Part shown: positions 25,645-37,100 of the stretch, piece by piece
How the letters are laid out: every line of letters starts with the position of its first letter
Position numbering within the stretch: the stretch's first letter is position 1
Source of the DNA: Whalleya microplaca
Lineage: Eukaryota > Ascomycota > Sordariomycetes > Xylariales > Xylariaceae
Length of the DNA: 64,000 nt
NCBI GenBank assembly: GCA_022497155.1
Contig: MU385747.1
Span: 372,001 to 436,000, forward strand
Direction: 5' to 3'
Made by a program: the position numbers and the translations under genes
Notes under the pieces: model-generated
The model's database searches: none
What the model was told of the DNA's origin: nothing
What the model saw: only the letters and a program-made list of their open reading frames with translations

Positions 25645-27579
25645 GCCGTAATTATGCTGCTGTACATGCAATGCAATGTATGTAGTAAGTAACGGCCGAC
25701 CTGGACCCTCTGGTATACCTAATTATTATATCCCTCCTCCCCCTCTTCTCCTGGGTCTTCTTCTCCTGAGTCTTCTTCTCCCGAGTCTTCTCCTGAACCT
25801 TCTTCTCCTGATCTCTTGGTCTGATGCAGTATACTGAACACTGCACTGACCTGACTCCGCCTCCCTCTCTTAAAGTGCTGGCAGCTATCCGGCCTGTGCA
25901 CCTTGCAAATAAGTATGGAACCTCAGGCGAAGTATATGTATTTAGGGATTGTCGGATCTTGAGGCTCGATGTGGGTTAGGTAGGGATATAAGCTATGTGG
26001 AGAGCTGAGCTGAGTTTGAACGCGTAACGATCCAGGACCGGGGGCCTAAGGGGTTTTTAAGGAGAAGCAGTGGATCCCGATCAACGCCAGGCCAAGCCGC
26101 CTGCCGCCATGTGCGTGCCCGTCGGCCTGGTACGGTAGGGCGCCACTTGTCAGTCGGGCCTGTCAATGGCTTGTCAGGCTTGTCAGGCTTGTCAGGCTTG
26201 TCAAGCTTGTCAGAGCTTCGTCAAGTCAGCGCTATGGGATAGTCTATGGATCCCGAAGCTGACAAACGTCTTAGACGGTCAGACGGTGCGCAGTCTAGAA
26301 TATGTGATGTGGGGTCGTCTGAAGTAAGGAAGAATGTTCGAAAGCGATCCAAAGTTCGAGTAAGCCGGTATGAACCTAGGTGTGAAACGGCACTCGGGAA
26401 GCAAGGGGCTGCCCGTTTGAATGAATACCTATCCAACGAAGAGGGCCAAAAAGAGGTGCTATGTATGTAATGTATGCAATGTATGTAATAAACTACTACT
26501 GATCGGCTGTCGGCGGCATTGAGGCAAAATTAGGTAGGAGATCAGGCTGTCGAGCTTGTTAATAAATCAGTCGATAGGCGAAGGCGAATGCGAAAGCTGG
26601 GAAAGCTGGCTGCCTAAAAGGGCAATAAACTCAAAAGATGGTGACTGGAAAGGGGAGAGACGAGCAAGAGGGTGAGTAAGAGGGTGAGCAAGAGAGTGAG
26701 CAAATAGAGTTCTAATCAGATAGATTCCAGATACCCGTCAGTTCACGTGTGTACATACGCATAGGTATGTAGTAAGGCGGCGTGAAAAAGAGGCGCGTAC
26801 AGGTAGTAGGTATATACTCAAGTGTTTAAGTGTTTAATAAGTGTTTACTTCTTGTCTCGGTCGGAATGCGAATACGACGCAGGGCAGAGCCTAGGCAAAG
26901 CAAAAGATGGGAATGCGAGAAAACGGATGGTGTGAAAGATGGAAGAGGAATAGGGGGCATAATCGCTAATACTACGACAGTAATAACACAAATCGTGCAA
27001 CAACATCAGCAGTATGTACCTCGTGCCAGAATGCCAGATCCGAGACCCTAAAAATAATGAGATAAATAATGAGATCACTAACAGCTAGTACACGTATTTC
27101 GGACTCGCTTGACCCCGGAAACCCGATTCCTGCGACTCGACGGGCGACTCAACGGCCTAACATTCTGTGCCTTCTACGCCTTCTACGCCTTCTGAAGCCT
27201 CGGCACGGACTTATACCTGGACTTATTAATATACCTGCACTTGTGTGCTGTGCTGGCGGATTCGACGGGCTTGCAGGCTTGATAGGGCACGCGACTCACT
27301 AACATGGCTACTTAACATGGCTACTTAACATGGCTACCTATAATAAAGCTTACCGGCTTACCAGCTTACATGTACTTGCTACCAGCAAAAAAACATTCCG
27401 ATTCCGAGTTATCCAGAAGCCCACCAGCCCACCAGCCCACCTTGCATGGAGATATCCACTTCCACGTTCCCCAGTGGACTTTTCCAGGCGAGTGTGCCTG
27501 TGTGCTGGTTTTAGCAGGGCCTGGCAGGGCCTGGCAGGTTAGGCAGCCAACGAGCTAATAACGTGCATCAAACGCATTG
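25645..27579. other. Intergenic, rich in short tandem repeats
   Basis: No gene is supported. There are several imperfect short repeats: a TCTTCTCCTGAG-type run at 25745-25812, TTGTCAGGC units at 26168-26215, AGGGTGAGCAAG units at 26665-26705, GCCTTCTAC units at 27170-27195, and AACATGGCTACTT in three copies at 27301-27340. Confidence 0.6.
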
Positions 27580-28042
27580 CGCCCCACCTAGAATTCCCTT
27601 CATGATTTCCTAGAATTCCCTTTACCCACTTAAGTACAGGGCTGTCATACGCTGACATAGATGCCCAGCCAGACTAGTACGGAGATTAATGTCCAGCCGT
27701 GTCGATCCGTGTAAATCTAATATACCGAACCACGATCTGTAGATATCGGGTTATATAGCTATTTTATACCTTATTAAAGCTATTCGCATATAATCTTAAG
27801 GCAAATAGGTAGCCTCCTTTCGATACTATCGCTTAATAGCTATTTAATTTTACGCTATTCAGAAAAAATCGAATATAAAAAAAAACACTATACGCGGCCG
27901 GTCGGTTATAAAAATACGCGACAGGTACCTTCAGCGCGTATATTGTTAACATCTCATCTACATACCCTAGGCAGATGCTAATTTGGAGGCTGTGGAGACA
28001 AGGGAATTCTAGGAAATCATGAAGGGAATTGTAGGTGGGGCG
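27580..28042. mobile_element. MITE, MULE-type, 463 bp
   Basis: A small non-coding element with 43-bp terminal inverted repeats (27580-27622 and 28000-28042) that differ at one position. It is flanked by an exact 9-bp direct repeat AACGCATTG (27571-27579 and 28043-28051). A 9-bp target duplication is characteristic of Mutator-like (MULE) transposition. The inverted repeat begins CGCCCCACCTA and contains CTAGAATTCCCTT twice in tandem. No ORF of note lies inside, so it would depend on a transposase elsewhere. The near-perfect ends and duplication suggest recent insertion, and the ends show no RIP decay. Confidence 0.9.
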
Positions 28043-28051
28043 AACGCATTG

Positions 28052-29836
28052 GGAGTGCCGAACGTCGATCGCCGAGCGTATTCTGTAGGGCTTGATCAAC
28101 TTCCATGATCAACGGCCGCCTGGCAGCACACGCAGCACACGCAGCACACGCAACACACCGCATACAGTAACACCCGGCAACACCCGGCAACACCCTGACC
28201 TGCCTGAGTGCCCACAACCATCATTAGCGCCGGAGGTCTCTTGTTCTTGTTCTTGTTCTTTTCGAGAACAAACCCGTTTTCGTAAAGGATATACAGGTAC
28301 ATACATACCTACCTCTGTACAACCGCATACATACAATTACCCAACATTGAACAATTGAATGGCATGAGACATTGGATGGAAACAGACAAACCATAAACAA
28401 TTGATCTGCGAACTCCTTTTTGCGACTCTCACCAACCATCACTTTGGAAAGTCAGACAACCCTCAACTCCAATCAAGCCAGACAGGCCAGACAGGCCAGA
28501 GAATGCACGACTCGTCCATCAAATCTCGGGGGCCAGAACATCCGTCCAATCACGTCGCCAATCAACGGGCGGCATATGAATTAATCGGTGAGAAGGAGGG
28601 TACGGTAACCTTGGAGAGTCGGATGATCATAAGATGATACGCGTTAGGTCAGCATATGTAGGCTGTCCCCTATTCCCCTATACCTGGTAATTTTCCCCCA
28701 AGCTCTCTCCAATGTGCAGGTGTGCAGGGGCCCTAAAACGGTACATAGTTTATCGATTCCCGCAATCGCCGATGCGACGGTAAAAATAACTGCATACTAA
28801 ACTGCATACTAGTTAGGTAATAACCTACCACCTCACCTACATACCTAGGGGAGCTGTCCTTATTAACCCATATCAAAATGTTCACCTGACTTCGTTCAAA
28901 CTTGTTAAGTGTTCGCCGTAGTTCGCCGGTGGTCATTCTCCCTAGGATCGTCATCTCCGAGTTTCCCGAGCATCAAGTATTCCCAATCGGTCGGCTGCGG
29001 CAAAGAAACCGATATCCGTTTTTTTTTTTTTCAGACATGTATGCTGGCTGTCGCCCGGGGAATTAAGTGATTAGACTCGATTCCTGACAGCGCTAATCGT
29101 TATTCAGTTCCATTATTCAGTTCCAAGGTTTGTTAGCGCGTCTATGCTATAGGTAGTGGAGTGAATACTGTGTACTACATATATGTACGTGTACTGCATC
29201 TTGAAATGGGACATATCTTGTGCGCTAAGTTAGTGAAGCTTCAATACTGCGCCAGCGACAGGAAGCGGCTGTCATGTCGTACAGAGCACAATGCACAATG
29301 CGAACACCAGCCCAATATCGAGGCTCGACGTGCATGGAAGCACAGATAGGTATTCAATATTATAGAATCGTGCCATTGGTTGGTCATATTCGCACTTCGT
29401 ACGATGCTAGGGAGAGATTCGGAAATGGTACCATCATGGCCAGATAGATCCTCGATAGCCTCGAACTCCCCCAACGTCCTCTTCCTAAATTGGACATTGA
29501 ATGGTTTGGGGTCCTTGGCAGCCTGTTTCGCAGTTCATATAAGGTTGCCAAGTCGTTTATAGGTAGGACATGTAACTTGCACCGTGACTAGGTATTCCGT
29601 ACGTTTGAGGAAGTAAGACATACATAAATTAATCATGGCTGTGAGCTGTGGCTTGCAGTGCTACTGTATGTATGCATGTCATCAGCCACAAATTTCCACC
29701 AGAAATTGGTTTTCGTGAGGCTGGGGTGTCCTGTCCACCGTCGTTTTGCTTGGGCTCTCCTTTTCCCATATCGCTTATGATGGATGCCAACACGCTCCGT
29801 TAATCGACAAAATCAGCATCATTTGATCTTTCCATA
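28052..29836. other. Intergenic, minisatellites
   Basis: No gene is supported. Repeats include GCAGCACAC (three units, about 28122-28152), CAACACCCGG (about 28170-28195) and TTGTTC (28240-28262). A run of 12 T lies near 29019-29031. The end of this stretch contains the promoter of GPI18. Confidence 0.55.
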
Positions 29837-31250
29837 ATGTTGTCCCTCGATGCAAGGGCTCCTAACCGATCATTAATTGCTGCTTTTATTGCCTGGAAGT
29901 CCGTTCTGTTGGCGATTGCTATTGGAGCTAATGTTGGCCCGGCTTATGACACCTCCAGCACTTTGCTGTCTCCTGACATAGTCTCCTCCAACGAATCAGC
30001 TCTCGACTTGGCCACAAGGCTGACGCGATGGGATTCTATCTATTTCGTGCAGACTTCTCGCCGAGGCTATGTGTTTGAGCAGGAGTGGGCATTTGGAGCT
30101 GGACTACCCACCGTCATATCCTTTTTTACCCAAGGTACGCATAATGGTTCATGGTGCTGTGTGATCTGTCTAACGATGCATCCCTACTAATTCCGATCAC
30201 CAGTGCTCGCTAGTTGCGGTGTGAAGGCTAATGGCTCCCTGGAGCCACTCGTCGGGGTTTTTGTAGCTCATGTGTCCCATCTGCTCTCTGTGCTCGTCCT
30301 GTACCAGCTCGGGATCGCGGTCTGGAAAAGGCCCCGACTGTCATTTGTCGCAGCTTTACTGCACGTGCTATCTCCGGCCGGGATATTCCTGTCGGCGCCA
30401 TATCAAGAGAGCACGTTTGCTCTCCTGTCTTTCACCGGCTACCTGTTTTTCGCAAAGGGTCTGCTTACTGAGAAACACACCGTGGCGCACGATGTCAGCT
30501 TAGTTGCCTCAGGGATGTGGTTTGGCTTCGCCTCCACTTTTCGCAGCAACGGCCTGTTCAACGGTATTCCCTTCGCTGTGGCGTTCGTCCGAGAGCTTTC
30601 TGGTTCGCCGACTCTGGCCAGCATCGGAAGGCGGATCGCCTTACTCGTCGGGGGGTCGGCTATCGCGATTGGGTTTGTGGGACCGCAAATCGTCGCTTAT
30701 CAATTGTTCTGTGCTGCCGGCCCATCCGGAATAGAGTTGCGACCTTGGTGTACTAGCCACTTGCCGAGTATTTACTCGTTTGTTCAAGAGCGCTACTGGT
30801 GAGTTAGTGTCCGCCTCCAGTATGTTTATGACTCTGACCTCATGAATAAGGAATGTCGGTTTTCTCCGCTACTGGGTGGCACCGGCCTTACCTCTTTTCA
30901 TTATTGCTTCACCTATGATTTATATCCTAATACGATCAGGGCTAGCTTTATTTCGAGATCCTGCGTATCTCGCAGCAGAAAAATCAAGTCTAGTCAATTC
31001 GTCTAATGGCACAGTGCTAATTCGGTCAATGGCCTCGGCCCAAATCATCTTAGCCACGCTAGATCTCACAAGCTTCCACGTCCAGATTATCACGAGGATC
31101 TCGTCAGGATACCCTCTTTGGTACTGGTGGCTGGCGGGAGTCATCTGTGATATGAAGACGACCAGGTTTGGGAGCAACGTCGTGAGGTTCATGGTCATGT
31201 ATGCTGCCATTCAGGCGGCTTTGTTTGCCGCCTTCCTCCCACCTGCGTAG
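29837..31250 (+). CDS. GPI18: GPI mannosyltransferase 2 (PIG-V/Gpi18)
   Basis: An ER-membrane mannosyltransferase that adds the second mannose to the GPI-anchor precursor, using dolichol-phosphate mannose (family knowledge). Three exons: 29837-30134, 30204-30798 and 30851-31250. Introns are 69 nt (phase 1, CTACTAAT branch region) and 52 nt (phase 2, codon TG|G). The product is 430 aa, matching the yeast enzyme in size. The luminal RWD motif (RWDSIYF) is at residues 64-70. Exon 2 carries SPAGIFLSAPYQESTFALLSF, the Gpi18 counterpart of PxxxFxSxxYTES. Exon 3 opens with NVGFLRYW, the conserved block that follows the splice. Multiple hydrophobic helices run to the C-terminus, which ends FAAFLPPA. 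The start ATG is the first in frame after the CCATA leader. Confidence 0.95.
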
Positions 31251-32638
31251 CATACAAATCGTTAATATAAACAACAAGTGTTTCCTACCCCGAATTGGGT
31301 AGGCCTTAGCCAGTGTATGTGCTGAGCTTATTATGTATATCTGACTTAACAACTTGGGGATATGACTAGTGTGAAGCTAAATTAATATGGATTTTCCAAC
31401 TTCGACGTCTTGTAACATAGAAGATACACATTGAACTTCTAGATCAGAGCAGTAAGCTTCAATAGATACACGATACATACGCAACAATAGTAAAAACGCA
31501 AGAGTTTGCCATTCAGAACCATATTGTTGGTAGAGGCGCAGGATATCAGTGTCATAGGAGTTATTATTGAAGTATCATCACTAGTCTTTATAGGGATGCC
31601 TTGCTTATATAGCCACAAGTGTGAGGCGAATAACTAGCCACTCTATAGTCCGGAAATAATTGAAGACAGTAGTATAGAGATAGGGTGGCGATATACTTGG
31701 ATTGATGTTCTAGCTATACCAACTGCATTATCATGGAGCGTGCCACTCCCAACTTGTGCTCCGGAGCAGGTCTGATAAGACATATGGTGCTTTGTTAACA
31801 GATAACAACAGTATTCTAATATCTACCAACGTTGAACTAACCAATTTGTTGCTAAGTGTATTTGTTGCTTGCCATATTAATTATTATCATCAGCTTGCGA
31901 CAGTTGTAGAATCCTTTGTTAGGTTTAAGTATCAAGCCCTGAAAATAGGAAGATGACTATAAGATATTACTATCGACCGCAATGCCAATCACATTTTGAG
32001 AATGAAAACATAAGCAGGTGCATAAGAACAGAAGCAAGAGCAAGAAAATTTGAAGCAACTACCTCATGTACAGTCTTCATGTTGTAATTGGCTTCACATG
32101 AGGCAGGCGCAGGCGCAGGCGCAGGACTAGAAATGAAAAGCTCACATCCACTTGACTTCATCACTTCCTCACATTTTCATGCAAACTTTGTCCAACTACA
32201 AAAGTAACAAATTTGAATATAAGGCTGGCAGTATAACCCTTAGCTTAGTATATTATAAATGTCTATTTGATTGGGTATATCGGGCGCTGCAGGGGTGTAC
32301 CAATGAGGAATACCGAGTTTCCAACCAAATGCCCTCACATTCTATCTTTCACTGCACAATCATTGAGCGATCATAACAATGGTAAGAACGGGTAATTGAC
32401 TGGAGGAATTTGGAAACAATGGAAAAAAGGTAACCAAGGGTAACTAGATTTTTTTTACCGCCCAAAAAACATTGCCAGGTCGCAAAGCTATTTAATTACT
32501 CACCTTCGTTTCGAAGACTATCTCAGCTTCTTCACACACAAGGAGCCTGCCTCACATCTGCATGCACAACCCAAGTCGACAAGGCATTGTCCTTCCACTC
32601 ATTACACTTTGCCTCTTCGACAGTCTCAGACCGTTATC
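31251..32638. other. Intergenic between GPI18 and the YTH gene
   Basis: No gene is supported. A GCAGGC/GCAGGCGCAGG hexanucleotide repeat lies at 32102-32126. A TTTTTTTACC tract and the pyrimidine-rich promoter of the YTH gene occupy 32440-32638. Confidence 0.55.
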
Positions 32639-34177
32639 ATGTCTTCCCACGGGAACCCCAACGAGAGGGTCCTGACGCCTGGAACTGATGGTGAATCGCG
32701 CAAGACCACTCGTACGAATGAGAATCGTCCTTCCATCCCCTCCAATGCCAATACCATAGTAACCCAGGATCGTCATGGTCAATATGTTTCCATTGATCTG
32801 ACACTAATGTCACCATTTAACCCTGAGTTAGCCGAGGACCTTCAGGATTGGCTGAAAATCACGAAATGGCAAGATTTCAAATACCGTAATAATGAGCTGG
32901 CCCGTCGCCGCCTAGAGATCCTCGAAAAGGAGCAGGCAGCGATCGAGTCCAAGAGAGCCCAAATTATGCTTGGGTACCAGGCGGATGGCAATGCACGCAC
33001 GAAAAGCCTTAGTACTCCTCCCAGAACCGTTGGAGCTGAGACTGCACCGGTCGTCCAATTTCACCATACCGCTCCTGCCGCCTCAAACAAGATCGCCGCC
33101 CCCGGTTACGAGAATGGCTATAGTGATAACGATGATGCTACTAGATACTACAGGTCTGCCAATCGGGAGGGTGAGTATGCTACGGGCCCGGATCGACGAC
33201 GCGTGGACGTTGCACCATACCGACAATCTCCGGTTGTATCTACCCGTGGTCGTTCGAGATCTCCTCGTTATATCCAAAGGGATGATAGATATCGAGCACG
33301 CGACTACTCACAGACCCAACAAAGAGGCAGTAGCCCTCGCAGGCAACCTTCTCCACCTCCCCGTACAGGCCGACCCGTTGAAATTCGTATTAAACGCCAG
33401 CCCAACCGTGAGGAACCAGGCCCGAACCCCTATAAAGAGCGACGAGAGTACCGTGAGGTTAAGAAAGAATCTGATGCTGAGGCACGAGATTGGGATCGTG
33501 AGAAAAAGAACTTCGACTATCCCAAGGAGCTCAGTCTTGGTGATGTTGGCAGTAGGTCCCATCAGGAAACAACAACGCCTCATGCAAAAATGCGGCTACT
33601 GATAATCATCTATCTACAGACACTCGTTTCTTCATCATGAAGTCTTACAACTACACCAATGTCTACGATTCCCAAGATGATGGCGTCTGGGCTACACAAG
33701 CTCATAACGAGGATATTCTTAGGAGAGCCTTCGCGGGCACTAAGAAAGTCGTGCTGTTCTTCTCTGTTAACGGATCTCACGCTTTCCAAGGCTACGTCAG
33801 TACTCACAGCTCCTGGTGACTTCTACTTGTCCCCGGATATCAATTTTACTGACGTCACTTGTGTCTAGGCCGTCATGAAGTCCCTCCCGTCGACAGATGT
33901 CCGTCGCCCCAAATGGTGGGATGACATTAAGTGGAAGATCACAGAGCCCTTCGAGATTGACTGGATTAGCAAGATGTACTGCGAGGACATCCATGTTAAG
34001 CATATCCCGAATTCTCTCAACAGCAACCTGCCGTGCTCCCGAGGCCGCGATTGCCAGGAGATCGAGGAGCGTGCTGGACGGCAGATGGTTGCTATCCTCG
34101 AGTCCCAGGCCGTCCGCGAGATCAACCGAGACAAACGACGGCGCCAGCGCCCACAAAGGCGTATATCGCCGAGCTGA
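32639..34177 (+). CDS. YTH-domain RNA-binding protein (m6A reader, YTHDC1-like)
   Basis: Likely binds N6-methyladenosine in RNA, in the nucleus by analogy with YTHDC1 and Mmi1. Three exons: 32639-33551, 33620-33795 and 33869-34177, giving 465 aa. The first intron (68 nt) uses donor GTAGGT; a second donor 12 nt earlier (GTGATG) keeps the same frame. The second intron is 73 nt. The N-terminal 300 residues are disordered: a helix with LARRRLEILEKEQAAIESKR, then RS-rich runs (RGRSRSPRY, SSPRRQPSPPPR) typical of nuclear RNA factors. The YTH domain covers about residues 306-430: TRFFIMKSYNYTNVY, GVWATQAHNE (cage Trp at 328), VVLFFSVNGSHAFQGYA, RPKWWDD (second cage Trp 379/380), FEIDWISKMY and SRGRDCQEIEERAG. 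The RGRDCQEIE block resembles the DC1 subtype, not DF. The C-terminus is short and basic. The start is the ATG at 32639; the frame upstream has only a TTG. Confidence 0.93.
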
Positions 34178-37100
34178 TGGCTCGGAATGGTTCCTTCCTA
34201 TAGTGGACGAGCTTAGGCGATGCGTGCGTGTTTGGGAGCCTGGTTTTGACGGTCACTTTGGCCTGATCTGGTTTGCTCTGCCGAAGTGCATTGTGCGTGG
34301 GACTTCTTAACATGGGGAGGCCATCAGACTTGCTTACAGAGAACGGTATGATGTGCGATGCATGATTTGACGACGATTTCACGTTCCTTACGATATTTCA
34401 CGACGATTTGGGATCCTCGACTAGACTGGATGGGATCTTGCGCGATGTCTCGTTGATGGTCTGGAAACCTCGTGCCATCTCTTAGGATTTCCTAAGAGGG
34501 ATGGATGATATGATACATGAATACGAAGACGGCAAGAGGCCTTTAATTCTTGACAGGCCGGCTTGACGTCTCTTTACTAGGGGTGGCATCATACCCCTTG
34601 CCTGAGATATAGATAAGATGATTCACACTTTGCTAATAATACAAAAGTTCTGACTTCTGCACTTTCTTCATGACGAACTTAGGGCTTGACTGCTGTACTA
34701 TTGCTCGATGACATTGCTGAACTTGATCTGGACATGCCGGCTATCATATTACCAAAGTGAGGTGAGCTACTGTAGGGACCTTGAGCCTCACCATACTCTA
34801 CTAGGTACATATACATTCCCAGCAATCTACCATATAGGTACGAGAATTCGAGTACGTATACGTGTATACACATAGTTACGAACCCTACGAAGAACTTGGA
34901 TATCACAAAGACTACAAAGATCACGATAACCGAATGCCACGAACAATACGAAACCCCCGACCTCCCTACCCCTACCTACCCCTACCCACCCTCCTAGTTA
35001 CAATCTGCTCCAATCTACATACTCCAATCTGGGGAAACCACTTCCAGGCGATCCCCGCATCGCACACCGCACCACACACCGCACTTCAACACACCACACC
35101 GCACCACACCGCCGTGCCACGGGCCGTGTTTCACAAAGGCCCGAATGCGCCCATTTTCATCCGAGCTTATGAAACGCGGCATCGGCGCAAGTGCGGCGGG
35201 TAGGTGGCTGGCTGGCCTCAAGTGCATTGGTGGAGTGAGCGGGTTGCGGGCTGGGATTTACGCCGAGGCCCCGGCTTCAGCTGAGAAAATGTGTGTGTGT
35301 ATGTGTGAGCAGTGGACGGGACGGAATGATTTACAGCTATGCATGGGATTGTTGAGTACCATTGGGATGGTATCAGATCTGAGATTTCCGCCTCCCGCTC
35401 GACTTCTTGTGGTCGGCGAGGCGGAGGAATGGCTGGGTTGGTTTTTGGGTGGTGGTAGTGGTGATGCACGGTCGTTAATAAGGAGCTGTATTATATCTGC
35501 ACTCGCGTGTTAATTGCCTGACGTCAGTCAACTGAGTTAGCTACCTAGCTAAATAGTTAGTAAGTCAAACAATCAATCACTCAGCTAGTTGGTTCGTCAG
35601 TCATCCCGCCTTGAATTTTCTTGATTTCCCGTCCTGGCTTTCCACCTGCGAAACAGTCAGTCGGGTCTCGCACTCCTGAGCCACCGCCCTTGCGTGCATG
35701 TGTGCGGTGAAGCAGCAGGAGAGAGAGAGACATTTTCGCTGATCGACACTTGCAGCCAGGAAGCCTATCATGTGGAGCGGAGAGGGGAATTAAAGTCTTC
35801 CCTCTTTCCCCATCGCGAACCCTAGCTCCGCCGCGACGGATCGTCTGGGAACTTTCGATTGATTGATGAAGAGAACCAAAGTCGCCCGCCGTCTGGCTTG
35901 GGAGGTTGGAGGAGGGAAAGGATGGGCGACGGTAACGGTGACATTACATCGCAAAGCTGCCCTCGCAGGAGGAGGAGCGGGAAGAGCTGAGTGAGCGAGG
36001 TTGGCTTGGCGGACAGAATCTTTTTTCTTCTTTTTTTATTATTATTGCTCTGCTGCTTCCCGCCCTTTTTTGAGCTTTCGTTTGCAATTGGGGGGGCCAC
36101 GGCGAGGTAAGGTGCCGGTCTCATCCCTGCAATTTGCGGAGCTGAATGCCGGCCGCCGCTGAGAGCGAGTGCTGCTGCTGCTGCGGGCTGCAGCTCCTGG
36201 GATTCGTTTCAAGATCTCGCGCGCTGGGGTGTCCACTTGCGATGTAACCAGGCCGCGTTCCTGTCACGTAGGACAACAACGAACGAGATCCACGAAAGGC
36301 ACGGACGCGCTGGCTGGCTGGATGGCTGGCGGCAGTTGTCGTGCGACGACGACGGCGGCGGTCGACCGCCCCGACTGAAAGACGGGAATGCCGAGTTACA
36401 TGGTTTTTGGTTATCCTGAAACCTCGATGCTATAAGTAGGCATCTTATATGGCCTGGGATGGATATCTGGAATCCAGCTTTTATGTCGATCTCCGGCTGA
36501 GACCCGGAGGTTGGAATTGGCTAGAAATGGCAATGTCATTAAGAATGATCGGCAACCTGTCAACTGGGGACCAGTAGTGGGACAGACTGGAGTTGTGCAA
36601 GTTTGGGTTCAGGACTATGTAATAAGTCGACCTGATATTATTCTAGTCTCTTTCTGGCACTCCGCAGACTCCGATCAACGGTGTCTTGATAGTGATGTTG
36701 CGGCTCAAGTGGCTTTATCTTCTATACCGAAAGAAGGCGGCTGGCCTTCTGTGGTATCGCGGAGGGTCTTCAGCGAAGTCTGGTTAGACACGGGCCACAG
36801 CCGTGTGAATTATCTGTTACCCTGTCTCATCCCGTTATAGTAAGCACCTCGCTGGTAATGATATTGGGTGACTAATCTTAGTAATGAGACATAGATAATT
36901 TTCAGTATGCTACGTAGGAAATGTAATTGATATCATGTGCCTCTTACGTGTATTATTACGGATTACAGAATATTGACTGATGTTCTAGCTCTCGCTGGTC
37001 CACAGTTTTCAGGAACCTGTTAGACTGCAGTCGATGCATCGAGACAATAATTAATGATGCCAGTTAAGATGCTGACAACAGCGATTAGAGGCATTATCGA

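Noticed and set aside
36511..36840. 109-codon plus-strand ORF
   Set aside because: It has no domain, no nearby splice extension and no conserved-looking block.
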